This document shows, in pieces, positions 1 through 7,732 of a DNA stretch of 64,000 bases. The DNA is taken from contig DINE01000027.1 in the NCBI GenBank assembly GCA_002425935.1, positions 190,246-254,245 of the forward strand, given 5' to 3'. The first letter of the stretch is position 1, and every line of letters begins with the position of its first letter. The position numbers were made by a program, and so were the translations under genes. The notes beneath the pieces were generated by a model that searched no databases, was not told the origin of the DNA, and saw only the letters and a program-made list of their open reading frames with translations. The stretch comes from Bacteroidales bacterium UBA5548 (GTDB lineage Bacteria; Bacteroidota; Bacteroidia; Bacteroidales; UBA932).

Positions 1-1
1 C

Positions 2-487
2 ACTCTCCTCTTCTCACAAGAGAGCCAGCGTGTTCAGTATGCAGCGCAAATTGCTCTGGAGATGTTTGACCTTAATCTGTTAATCAACGAAGTAAAGAGA
101 CAGGCAGGGGAGTCAAACCTGATTCGCGGGAGCAAAACCCAAGAGCAGATAATCTCATATTACACTGCTCAGAACAGAAGGTGGGAAAACTCTCTTGCGG
201 TGACAAAAGATAAGAGTGCCGAAACTGCTAAAAGAGTTTCTGCAATCAGAGGTCTGAGAAACTATAATAACCATGCTCAGGTTGAGGAGTTGTTATCTGT
301 ACTTACTGACAATACCGATGATATTAAAGTTAGAATCACCCTTGCTGAGGCACTGGGATGGTTCAACTGGAGCATAAAGAAAGGTACGATTATTGATACT
401 CTCAATAAAATGTTAAATGATGGGACCACACCCGAAGAGTTGAGGGGCGAAGTGCTACAAAGCATAAAAAGGTTAAGTGTGGGTTAA
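2..487 (+). CDS. HEAT-repeat protein, C-terminal part (runs off left edge)
   Basis: The reading frame is open from the first bases of the window to a TAA at 485-487, giving 161 residues with no start in view; a Met at 62 is probably internal. The visible part is almost all alpha-helical. It has paired amphipathic helices with Leu/Ala spacing typical of HEAT repeats, for example the stretches around AKRVSAIRGLRNYNN and DIKVRITLAEALGWF. HEAT repeats are protein-binding scaffolds, so no enzyme activity can be inferred. It converges on the beta-propeller lipoprotein gene and ends 22 bases before a shared terminator hairpin. The N-terminal domains that would define its function lie outside the window. 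Confidence 0.7.
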   Translation, partial: TLLFSQESQRVQYAAQIALEMFDLNLLINEVKRQAGESNLIRGSKTQEQIISYYTAQNRRWENSLAVTKDKSAETAKRVSAIRGLRNYNNHAQVEELLSVLTDNTDDIKVRITLAEALGWFNWSIKKGTIIDTLNKMLNDGTTPEELRGEVLQSIKRLSVG

Positions 488-509
488 GTATTTTGTGTTA
501 TGTTAGGAA

Positions 510-537
510 AGGGGTTGTCGTGAGACATCCCCTTTTT
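510..537. terminator. Bidirectional intrinsic terminator between convergent genes
   Basis: A 10-bp stem with one mismatch (AGGGGTTGTC at 510-519, GACATCCCCT at 524-533) encloses a GTGA loop and is followed by a T run to 537. It lies between the HEAT-repeat gene on the plus strand and the beta-propeller gene on the minus strand, so it could serve both. Confidence 0.7.
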
Positions 538-540
538 GGT

Positions 541-1746
541 TTAATTTGCAGTACGCGCAACTATCATTACCGGATTAGACTCCTCGGTAATAAAAGAGGC
601 TACTCGTTTCATCTCCGCCGAGCTACTCTTTTCTGCGGCACTGATAAACTCAATTGCAGTCATAGTCATTACCATCTCACCCTCCGGGCTCAGGTTTATG
701 GGCCAGAACGGTGCTCCTCCGTCGATATCGTTTATCATGGCATCACTGTTATGCCTCTTTTGCAAAAGGGTAAATTTGCCACTCCTCTTATCGTAAACAG
801 CCCTGAATCTTTGCCCGAACTCCGACCGCATAATATTTTCACCAATTCTCATTGTGAAGAATATTGCATTTTTAGTCTCTGTTGTAAAAGATGTGGTGGT
901 GTATATACCACTCTGTCTGTTATCGTTTATGTTTGACTCTGCCTTTTTATAACTTCCGTAATCAATTACATATGAAACGCTCTTTTTTAATGAGTTGTCG
1001 AAAGTGAAAATTGTATCACAATCGGGGTTTACAACTCTCATTACGTTGTTGTAATAATAGATATGTGCAGGAGAGGTGGTTCTGAAAACGACCGGAGCAT
1101 CGCTGTTCTCCGGTATCACATAGCTGACTGGTTTTTCAAAATCAGGAATTGGATTCAGCGGAGTACCTGTTGAATCAACAATAATCAGGTAGGATTTTCC
1201 TGAGGTCTGCTCAATAACATGAGTAAAATAGTGGTTTGCAAATTTCACCATTTTAAACAGGTGTACATTTCTGTTTTTTAAGTCAGGTGAAAATATCTCT
1301 TTTACAAAATTCCCCTCTCTGTCATACTCAATAAGCTTACCGTTATTAAAGATATGCGGATGTCTCTTCTCTTTGTCGATAAAAAAGTTAAAAGGGCTGG
1401 CCGAGAGAAACTCTCCTTTGGCGCGGCCTGAACGGCCAATATATCCGAGAAATTTTCCATCCCTGCCAAAGCGCTTAATGTCAACCCCCTTGTTGTCCAT
1501 AATGTAAAATATACCGTCAATAAGAACAGGTCTGGTGAGATTGGCAATAAGTGAGCTATCTTTTGTCTCCAGAGGGATATACTCGACAGATGATGCAAAT
1601 TCGCTGAGGAGAACATCTCTCTTTGAGTCAATGGCTTCTTTTACAGAGAGTATGGCAAAGTCACCTGCTTCGTCATCACTGTTGTTGCAGGAGGGAATTA
1701 TTAAGATACAGCATATAGCTGCAAATTGCAGAAGAGAGTTTTTCAT
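541..1746 (-). CDS. Six-bladed beta-propeller lipoprotein
   Basis: A 401-residue protein with a lipoprotein signal: a hydrophobic stretch ending in IIPSC, so Cys20 is the probable lipidated residue. After the signal comes the conserved N-terminal segment VEYIPLETKDSSLIANL and then a series of short beta-strand blocks such as KRFGRDGKFLGYIGRSGRAKGEF (the G-x-I-G-R-x-G-x-G-E-F signature). Both are typical of the Bacteroidota six-bladed beta-propeller family (Pfam 6-bladed beta-propeller, BF3270-like). These proteins sit on the outside or periplasmic face of membranes; their ligands are mostly unknown. It stands alone between two terminators, so it is probably monocistronic. Start chosen at the ATG that gives a complete signal peptide. 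Confidence 0.85.
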   Translation of the reverse strand: MKNSLLQFAAICCILIIPSCNNSDDEAGDFAILSVKEAIDSKRDVLLSEFASSVEYIPLETKDSSLIANLTRPVLIDGIFYIMDNKGVDIKRFGRDGKFLGYIGRSGRAKGEFLSASPFNFFIDKEKRHPHIFNNGKLIEYDREGNFVKEIFSPDLKNRNVHLFKMVKFANHYFTHVIEQTSGKSYLIIVDSTGTPLNPIPDFEKPVSYVIPENSDAPVVFRTTSPAHIYYYNNVMRVVNPDCDTIFTFDNSLKKSVSYVIDYGSYKKAESNINDNRQSGIYTTTSFTTETKNAIFFTMRIGENIMRSEFGQRFRAVYDKRSGKFTLLQKRHNSDAMINDIDGGAPFWPINLSPEGEMVMTMTAIEFISAAEKSSSAEMKRVASFITEESNPVMIVARTAN

Positions 1747-1810
1747 TTAGATATAATTTGGTAAATAAAGTTCAGGTATCCAGACTTTAGCGACAATAAA
1801 TATACAAAAA

Positions 1811-1843
1811 AACCGTGCAAAGTGAACACTTGCACGGTTTTTT
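1811..1843. terminator. Intrinsic terminator downstream of the S9 peptidase gene
   Basis: A perfect 10-bp inverted repeat (AACCGTGCAA at 1811-1820, TTGCACGGTT at 1830-1839) has a 9-base loop, with A and T runs on its two flanks. It lies 18 bases beyond the stop of the minus-strand peptidase gene and is the probable end of the TonB receptor to S9 peptidase transcript. Confidence 0.8.
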
Positions 1844-1861
1844 AAAATATTTTGGAGTAAA

Positions 1862-4690
1862 TTAGTTTTCAGTCAGTTCAAATCCCCAGTCAATACCTTT
1901 CATGGTTGCAGGAACTCCACTCTTCATCCATACTGGCATCGGAGCTCCTTTCAGATAGTGGTCAAAGAATTGTGAAAGTCTGATACTCAAATCTTTTGCA
2001 TTTACTCTGCTTACAAGATTGTGTTTCTCTTTGTTGTACTGAAGCATCCAGACAGGTTTACCCAGACGGCGGAGAGCAGTAAAATACTCAATGCCCTGAT
2101 ACCATGGAACTGCATCATCTTCGTCATTATGCATAATGAGAAGTGGTGTCTCAACCTTGTCTGCAAAGAACAGAGGTGAGTTCTCGATATAGAGGTCAAA
2201 ACCGTCCCAGAGAGTCTTACCAAGTCGACTTTGAGTGTGTTCGTACTGGAATTGCCTTACCATACCCGAACCCCACCTGATTCCACCGTAAGCACTGGTC
2301 ATATTAGCAACCGGTGCACCTGCTCCTGCAGCTTTCCATTTAAACAGATCGGGCCTTGTAACCATGTATGAAACCTGGTATCCACCCCAGCTCTGCCCCT
2401 GAATAGCTACATTCTCGCTGTCAACCCAAGGATTTTCACAAAGCATCTTAACGCCGGGAACAATGCAGTCAAGTGCACTCTTACCCGGATGGCCAATCTG
2501 GTAGTATATATCCGGTAAAAATACGAGATAACCGTTGCTGGTAAAGTAAGTGATATTGATGGTTGAACGGCTTGGTGCCGGTGCTCTGTAGAAGTGAAGC
2601 ATATCCGATGTCCTTTCATAGAAATAGACAATCATCGGGTATTTCTTATTTGGATCGAAATCTTCCGGTTTGTACAGAATACCGTCAACATCAAGTCCTG
2701 TTGCCGATTTCCATTTTACCAGTTCACTTGTTCCCCAGTTATAATCTCTTTGCTGAGGGTTAATATCAGTTACCTTGGTTTGTGTTTTAAAGTTGTCCTT
2801 AGTAACCCACACATCAGGTGAGTTCATGAAGTTGTGTTTTACATAGGTGATAACCGGACCACTCTTTGCTTTGTTCAGATAAACAAAAGTATGAGGTTCT
2901 GAGATCCAAAGCTTCATCTCCGGCTTTCTCTTACCCATCTCCTTATAGTAGTAACCGTTATCTTTGGTGCTGTTGTCAAATGAAGAGAAGTAAATTGTCT
3001 CCTTTGGTTTGATAGGGGTCATCTTAACACCCGGAGTTCCCGGAGGCAGCAGAACATCATCAAGCCGCACAATTCTAAAGGTTATGTTGCTCTTTCTTCC
3101 AAGCCCGTCTGTAAGGTTAACAGGAGGGGTAACTCCCGTTGGATCAACCTGCCATACATCAAATCTGTCGTAAAGATAGATTGCCTTGTCTCCCTCTGCC
3201 CAGCCGCCGTGACCGTATGCTGATGCCATCTGAGGAGTGTCATCAAGCTCATTTGCAAAAGAGACATTGATATCTTTTGTAAGCGAAACAATCTTACCCG
3301 AAGCAATTTCGTAAGAGTAAATCTGCTTGTCTGCATTATTGTACCAGACAAGGAATTTTGCATCCGGAGATGAACTCACACCTGTGATGTAAACATCTTC
3401 CAGAAGCAGTTTGCTGCTACCGTCTTTAATGTTAATAAGATAGAGATCTCTTCTTGGATTGGCCGACCACTGTGACTCAATCTGATACTTGTAATCAGAT
3501 GCTGCAAACCCCCAGTCAGCACTCCACTCTCCGGCAACCTGAATCAGTTGGTACTCCTCTTTTGCAAGCTGTACCAGAGAAGGATTCTCTGTCAGCTCTA
3601 TAGTAGAAAGATATGATTTTCTCAGCTCTCTCTGCACATTAATCAGCTGGTATGGCTGAACATAGGTATCCTGATAGTGCCAGATATCCAGTTTTGCAAC
3701 CTCTGAGTCAATGATTGTAGTGTCCTTTTCAGGCAGTATAGGTGCTATTCCGAAGAATATTCTGCTACCATCCTTGCTGAACTGCAGTGCTCTGTTTTCG
3801 CTAATTCTCCAGTTTTCGGGTAATCCCTTCAGGTTGTTGTCAACCACAACTTTAGCCTGCGGATAACCTGCTTTATAGTGAAGAATTGAGATAAATTTAT
3901 CCTTCTGCTTTGTTGTGTCAAGCTTGGCGTAGAAGAGTATGTTTTTATTGTCTTCACTTACAATAGGGAGTCTTACAGTCTGCTTAAGGTTAAAGCTGTA
4001 TATATTGGTCAGAGATTTTGTCTTAGGGATATAGAGATAAAGACCGGCATTGTGCAGTGTGTCTTTTGCGTTTGGCCGTCTTATCACAAATAGGGAGTCT
4101 CCTCCTGTACTAAAGTCAAAATCCGAGATATACTTTAATGTGTCAATCTTGCCGGTTGACAATTGCAAAACCATCAGATCTTCACCCTCTTCTTTATCCT
4201 TTTTTACCGGCTTTTTATTTTTGCTTGTATCAGCAGGCGGATTTGATTGAAATGCAATAAAATCTTTACCGTACTTACCAATTTTAAAACTCTTCAGGTA
4301 AGGGATCTTTTTAAGCTCTTTAGTTCGCAGGTTGTAAATTCCAAGAGTGTCCTTAGGGAATTGATCCGGTTTAAGTTTTTTGATCCGGGCCTCTTTTGTC
4401 TGAGCGAAGAGGGGCTTAATTGTCATTACGACAAAGTTCCCGTCGGCGCTTAGTTTTGGCTGTACGACTCTGGCAATTGAATCTTTTGTATAATTCGTAA
4501 GATTCAGGGCAACCATGTATCCGTCTCCCTCCTGGGCATTTACAAGGAAGGTGGTAAACTTCCCGTCATCGGTCATATTGAATGCACCTACGTTTTTCCA
4601 GTTATCGTAGACGCTGTGATCAAGTGGCTTTTTTTGTGCCTGAAGCGACACAGCCATCAAGATTAGAGCAATTGTTATTAGTTTTTTCAT
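1862..4690 (-). CDS. Exported S9-family (prolyl oligopeptidase-type) serine peptidase
   Basis: A 942-residue protein with a Sec signal peptide (MKKLITIALILMAVSLQAQ), so it is periplasmic or surface-exposed. Roughly residues 20-650 carry repeated beta-strand and WD40-like segments consistent with a gating propeller. The C-terminal 250 residues are an alpha/beta-hydrolase domain. The nucleophile motif is GQSWGGY (Ser at about 767), the probable acid is in HNDEDDAVP (Asp at about 858) and the His in KEKHNL (about 890), so the triad looks intact. S9 enzymes cleave short peptides, often next to Pro or as di- or tripeptidyl peptidases; the exact specificity cannot be read here. At over 900 residues it is longer than DPP4-type enzymes (about 730). 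It lies 35 bases after the DPP5-like gene, so the two are probably cotranscribed. Confidence 0.85.
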   Translation of the reverse strand: MKKLITIALILMAVSLQAQKKPLDHSVYDNWKNVGAFNMTDDGKFTTFLVNAQEGDGYMVALNLTNYTKDSIARVVQPKLSADGNFVVMTIKPLFAQTKEARIKKLKPDQFPKDTLGIYNLRTKELKKIPYLKSFKIGKYGKDFIAFQSNPPADTSKNKKPVKKDKEEGEDLMVLQLSTGKIDTLKYISDFDFSTGGDSLFVIRRPNAKDTLHNAGLYLYIPKTKSLTNIYSFNLKQTVRLPIVSEDNKNILFYAKLDTTKQKDKFISILHYKAGYPQAKVVVDNNLKGLPENWRISENRALQFSKDGSRIFFGIAPILPEKDTTIIDSEVAKLDIWHYQDTYVQPYQLINVQRELRKSYLSTIELTENPSLVQLAKEEYQLIQVAGEWSADWGFAASDYKYQIESQWSANPRRDLYLINIKDGSSKLLLEDVYITGVSSSPDAKFLVWYNNADKQIYSYEIASGKIVSLTKDINVSFANELDDTPQMASAYGHGGWAEGDKAIYLYDRFDVWQVDPTGVTPPVNLTDGLGRKSNITFRIVRLDDVLLPPGTPGVKMTPIKPKETIYFSSFDNSTKDNGYYYKEMGKRKPEMKLWISEPHTFVYLNKAKSGPVITYVKHNFMNSPDVWVTKDNFKTQTKVTDINPQQRDYNWGTSELVKWKSATGLDVDGILYKPEDFDPNKKYPMIVYFYERTSDMLHFYRAPAPSRSTINITYFTSNGYLVFLPDIYYQIGHPGKSALDCIVPGVKMLCENPWVDSENVAIQGQSWGGYQVSYMVTRPDLFKWKAAGAGAPVANMTSAYGGIRWGSGMVRQFQYEHTQSRLGKTLWDGFDLYIENSPLFFADKVETPLLIMHNDEDDAVPWYQGIEYFTALRRLGKPVWMLQYNKEKHNLVSRVNAKDLSIRLSQFFDHYLKGAPMPVWMKSGVPATMKGIDWGFELTEN

Positions 4691-4725
4691 TCTTTGGTGG
4701 TTAAATTATTGTAGTTTGGTATTTA

Positions 4726-6795
4726 TTATTCCTTTAGCCACTTGTCAAGCCATCTGTAGAATACTCTGTTCCACTGAATGCTGTTTTGAGGTTTTAGTAT
4801 CCAGTGGTTCTCATCAGGAAACAACAACATCTCTGATGGTACACCAAGAGCCTGAGCAGCGTTGAATGCAGCCATACCCTGGTCAACAGGAACTCTGTAG
4901 TCAAGTTCACCGTGAGTTATGAGTATAGGTGTATTCCAGTTTTTGACAAATTTATGAGGGGAGTTAGCATAGTGTCTCTTTGCAACCGGATTGTCATCCC
5001 AAGGTGCGCCACCATTGTCCCAGTGCGGGAACCACAACTCCTCGGTTGTCATATACATATGCTCCTGATTAAAGATACCTGCATGCGCCACAAATGCACT
5101 GAACATATTTTTGTGTATTCCCGCAAGATAAAATACAGAGTAACCTCCGTAGCTGGCACCAACTGCTCCCACTTTTCCAACGTAGCTCTCCTTTTTCATC
5201 TCCTTAACAGAAGAGATGTAGTCCTGCATGTTAAGTCCCATATAATCTCCTGATATCTGATCTGTCCACTCCTGACCAAAAGCCGTTGTTCCCCTTCTGT
5301 TAGGAAGAATAACTATGTACCCGTTGGCTGCCATAAGCTGGAAGTTCCATCTGTAAGACCAGTTCTGGCTAAGAGTACCTTGTGGCCCTCCCAGGCAGAA
5401 AAGAAGTGCGGGGTATCTCTTTGCAGGATCAAAACCCGGAGGGTAGATTACCCACATATGCATATCTTTGTTGTCTACGGTTTTAATCCATCTCTCCTCT
5501 ACTTTGCCCATTGTGATCTTCTCCAGAAGATGGGCGTTCTCGTATGATATTTGTCTGTACTCTCCTGTTGAGGCATCAATCGAAACTATCTCATTAGGCA
5601 TAGACATACTTCTGTACAGTGCAATGAGTTTATCGCCCGCAATCTGTACCTGTCCAAAGTCGTACCAACCTTCGGTAAGTTTTCTTACAGATTCGTCAGC
5701 CAATGTAATCTGATAGACTCCTGTTACTGCATTAACGCATGAGTTGAAATATAGTCCTGAACCATCAGGAAGCCATACCGGACTCTCTGCATTGTATTTG
5801 AAATTACGGGTAAGGTCACGCTTCTCTCCGGTCTCAAGATTCATCACAAAAAGGCGGTGCTTGTCTGCTTCAAATCCAGGGCGCTCCATGCTGAGCCATG
5901 CGATATGCTTACCATCAGGTGAAAAGAGCGGGTCGGTATCATACCCCATCATACCCTCAGTAAGATTGAGGTGACTCTTGTTTCCAATATCATAAAGATA
6001 TATATCGGTATTGGTAGAGTAGGCATAATCTCTGCCGGTAAGTTTACGCGAAGCGTACAATATTTTAGTGCCGTCCGGACTCCAGCTAAGTTGTTCAATT
6101 CCGCTCAAAGGCAGTGTCGGGCTCTCATAAGGCTCTCCTTCAAGGATATCAAAAATATTTGAGATGCTCTTTCCGTCAAAATCAGCTACGAAAGGGTGGG
6201 GGATCTCCTCTACAAAGTGATCCCAGTGGCGGTACATAAGTTTGTCAATCATTCTGCCGGTAGCCTTCTCAAGATCGCTCCATACATCTCCTGCCTTCTG
6301 TATTGACTTAATATTTGATACAAACAGAATTTTTGTTTCGTCCGGCGAGAGTTTGAACTCAGAGATTCCATTGCCGTACTCTCCGATTTTTACCCTGTTT
6401 TTGCCCTCTCTGTCCATTTTGTATAGCTCCCCGCTCTGGAGAAACATTATCTCCTTTCCCTGATTTATCCATCTGGCATTGTTCTCACTTTTTGCAGTTG
6501 AGGTTATCTGGCGGATATTTCCACCGTCAACATCCATTATGAACAACTCTCTGTTATTCTTATTGCGGGCTATGTCGGTGAAAGATACGCCGTAAAGAAT
6601 CTCCTTTCCGTCAGGGGATACCTGCGGGTCGCTCACTTTACCCATGTTGTGCATAACCTCAGGGGTAAGCAGTCCGTTTTCTACCATAATTGTACTCCTT
6701 GAGATAGGAGTCTCCTCCTGATTCTTCTCTCCTTCTGTGCAGGCAGAGGCGAGGAGTGCCGTTGAAATAAACATAACCAGTAATTTACTCTTCAT
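4726..6795 (-). CDS. dpp5: Dipeptidyl peptidase 5-like S9 serine peptidase (lipoprotein signal)
   Basis: A 689-residue protein that closely resembles Porphyromonas gingivalis DPP5 in length and in long shared blocks, for example around LMYRHWDHFVEEIPHPF and the C-terminal LFPDENHWILKPQN. DPP5 removes dipeptides with a hydrophobic or aliphatic P1 residue from peptide N-termini in the periplasm. The N-terminus ends in LLASAC, a lipobox, so it is probably membrane-anchored; the P. gingivalis form has a different signal. Propeller-type WSPDG and FSPDG repeats fill the first 430 residues. The triad is Ser at about 548 (GASYGGY), Asp at about 632 (GELDYRV) and His at about 664 (ENHW). It is the third gene of the run TonB receptor, MBL hydrolase, dpp5, S9 peptidase. 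Confidence 0.88.
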   Translation of the reverse strand: MKSKLLVMFISTALLASACTEGEKNQEETPISRSTIMVENGLLTPEVMHNMGKVSDPQVSPDGKEILYGVSFTDIARNKNNRELFIMDVDGGNIRQITSTAKSENNARWINQGKEIMFLQSGELYKMDREGKNRVKIGEYGNGISEFKLSPDETKILFVSNIKSIQKAGDVWSDLEKATGRMIDKLMYRHWDHFVEEIPHPFVADFDGKSISNIFDILEGEPYESPTLPLSGIEQLSWSPDGTKILYASRKLTGRDYAYSTNTDIYLYDIGNKSHLNLTEGMMGYDTDPLFSPDGKHIAWLSMERPGFEADKHRLFVMNLETGEKRDLTRNFKYNAESPVWLPDGSGLYFNSCVNAVTGVYQITLADESVRKLTEGWYDFGQVQIAGDKLIALYRSMSMPNEIVSIDASTGEYRQISYENAHLLEKITMGKVEERWIKTVDNKDMHMWVIYPPGFDPAKRYPALLFCLGGPQGTLSQNWSYRWNFQLMAANGYIVILPNRRGTTAFGQEWTDQISGDYMGLNMQDYISSVKEMKKESYVGKVGAVGASYGGYSVFYLAGIHKNMFSAFVAHAGIFNQEHMYMTTEELWFPHWDNGGAPWDDNPVAKRHYANSPHKFVKNWNTPILITHGELDYRVPVDQGMAAFNAAQALGVPSEMLLFPDENHWILKPQNSIQWNRVFYRWLDKWLKE

Positions 6796-6825
6796 AAATG
6801 TAGTTTTTTGTATATAATTATCACT

Positions 6826-6850
6826 TTTTTACGGAACAATCCCGTAAAAA
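6826..6850. promoter_or_regulatory. Perfect 9-bp inverted repeat upstream of dpp5
   Basis: TTTTTACGG (6826-6834) and CCGTAAAAA (6842-6850) form a perfect inverted repeat around 7 bases, in the 92-base gap between the MBL hydrolase gene and dpp5. It could be an internal terminator hairpin, an operator, or an mRNA processing site. No perfect TAnnTTTG box is visible in this gap, so a separate dpp5 promoter is not supported. Confidence 0.35.
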
Positions 6851-6887
6851 TAAACAAAAATGACATTAATAAAGAGAAATTATAAAA

Positions 6888-7697
6888 CTATTTCACCGGA
6901 GTGAAAACATATCCGCCTTTACCGTCGGCCTTTAATGTACCAATACCGGGATAGGGTATATGCATTCCTGCTGCAGTAAGGTTTTTGCTTACTATATACT
7001 CAAGCAGCTTCAGCCTCGTCTTAACAGCCTCTTCGGGATTGGTGTCATATGTGATGGCAACCTTGGGGTATGGCATCTGAATTGCCATTGCGTGCGTCAG
7101 ATCTCCCCATATAATCAGGTCGTCGATAAAGAAAACTGTATGACCCGGTGTGTGTCCGTAGCTCTTCATGCTTTTTATGTTCCCATAAAGTTTTGCCGGC
7201 TTATCATCTCCCGGCTCAAAAAGTGTCATGTTGTGAGAGTAGTAAGACAAAATCTTCTTTGCACTCTCACCTGCACTTTTATACTCTTCGTTTGACAGGT
7301 ATAGCTTTGCGTTTGGAAACATAGCCTTATCAGAGGCCACTAATCCTCCAATATGATCTCCGTGAAGGTGTGTAAGAATTATTGCATCAATTTGCTCTGG
7401 TGTAACTCCTGAATGTTCCAGATTTTTAAATAATTCTCTCCCCACTCCTGTATCTGCCAATATGTTTTTACCCTCTGTCTTTATGAGGAATGCATTTGTA
7501 GCACCCGGATAAGTCTTATCGGGAGCTGCACTGGCAATTATCTCTTCTGTTGCTCCTATCAGATTGTTGAGATTATTGACTCGCTGACCCTCTGAAAGAA
7601 GGATTATCTCGGCATTTTTAGTTTTATAGGTAAATGTGTTCTGAGCCTGAAGCACCAGAGATACAAACAGGATTGCTATTGTAATTATAATCTTCAT
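6888..7697 (-). CDS. Exported metallo-beta-lactamase-fold hydrolase
   Basis: A 269-residue protein from the chosen ATG at 7697, which opens a clean signal peptide (MKIIITIAILFVSLVLQAQ). An upstream in-frame ATG at 7724 would add nine residues ahead of it. The metal-binding motif THLHGDHIGG (HxHxDH) lies near residue 110. Later come the GHTPGHT His, the WGDLTHA Asp and a C-terminal GMHIPYPG His, which together can ligate two zinc ions. The family covers lactonases, glyoxalases and related hydrolases; the GHTPGHT context is common in AHL-lactonase and flavoprotein-like branches, but the substrate cannot be assigned. It follows the TonB receptor gene by 35 bases, so the two are probably cotranscribed. 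Confidence 0.8.
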   Translation of the reverse strand: MKIIITIAILFVSLVLQAQNTFTYKTKNAEIILLSEGQRVNNLNNLIGATEEIIASAAPDKTYPGATNAFLIKTEGKNILADTGVGRELFKNLEHSGVTPEQIDAIILTHLHGDHIGGLVASDKAMFPNAKLYLSNEEYKSAGESAKKILSYYSHNMTLFEPGDDKPAKLYGNIKSMKSYGHTPGHTVFFIDDLIIWGDLTHAMAIQMPYPKVAITYDTNPEEAVKTRLKLLEYIVSKNLTAAGMHIPYPGIGTLKADGKGGYVFTPVK

Positions 7698-7732
7698 AAT
7701 GTATTGTTTTATTAATAATAACAAGTATAAAG

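Noticed and set aside
493..936. A 147-codon plus-strand ORF
   Set aside because: It runs antisense through the C-terminal half of the beta-propeller lipoprotein gene, begins inside a terminator region, and its residues look like no protein family; the minus-strand gene has a signal peptide and family motifs.
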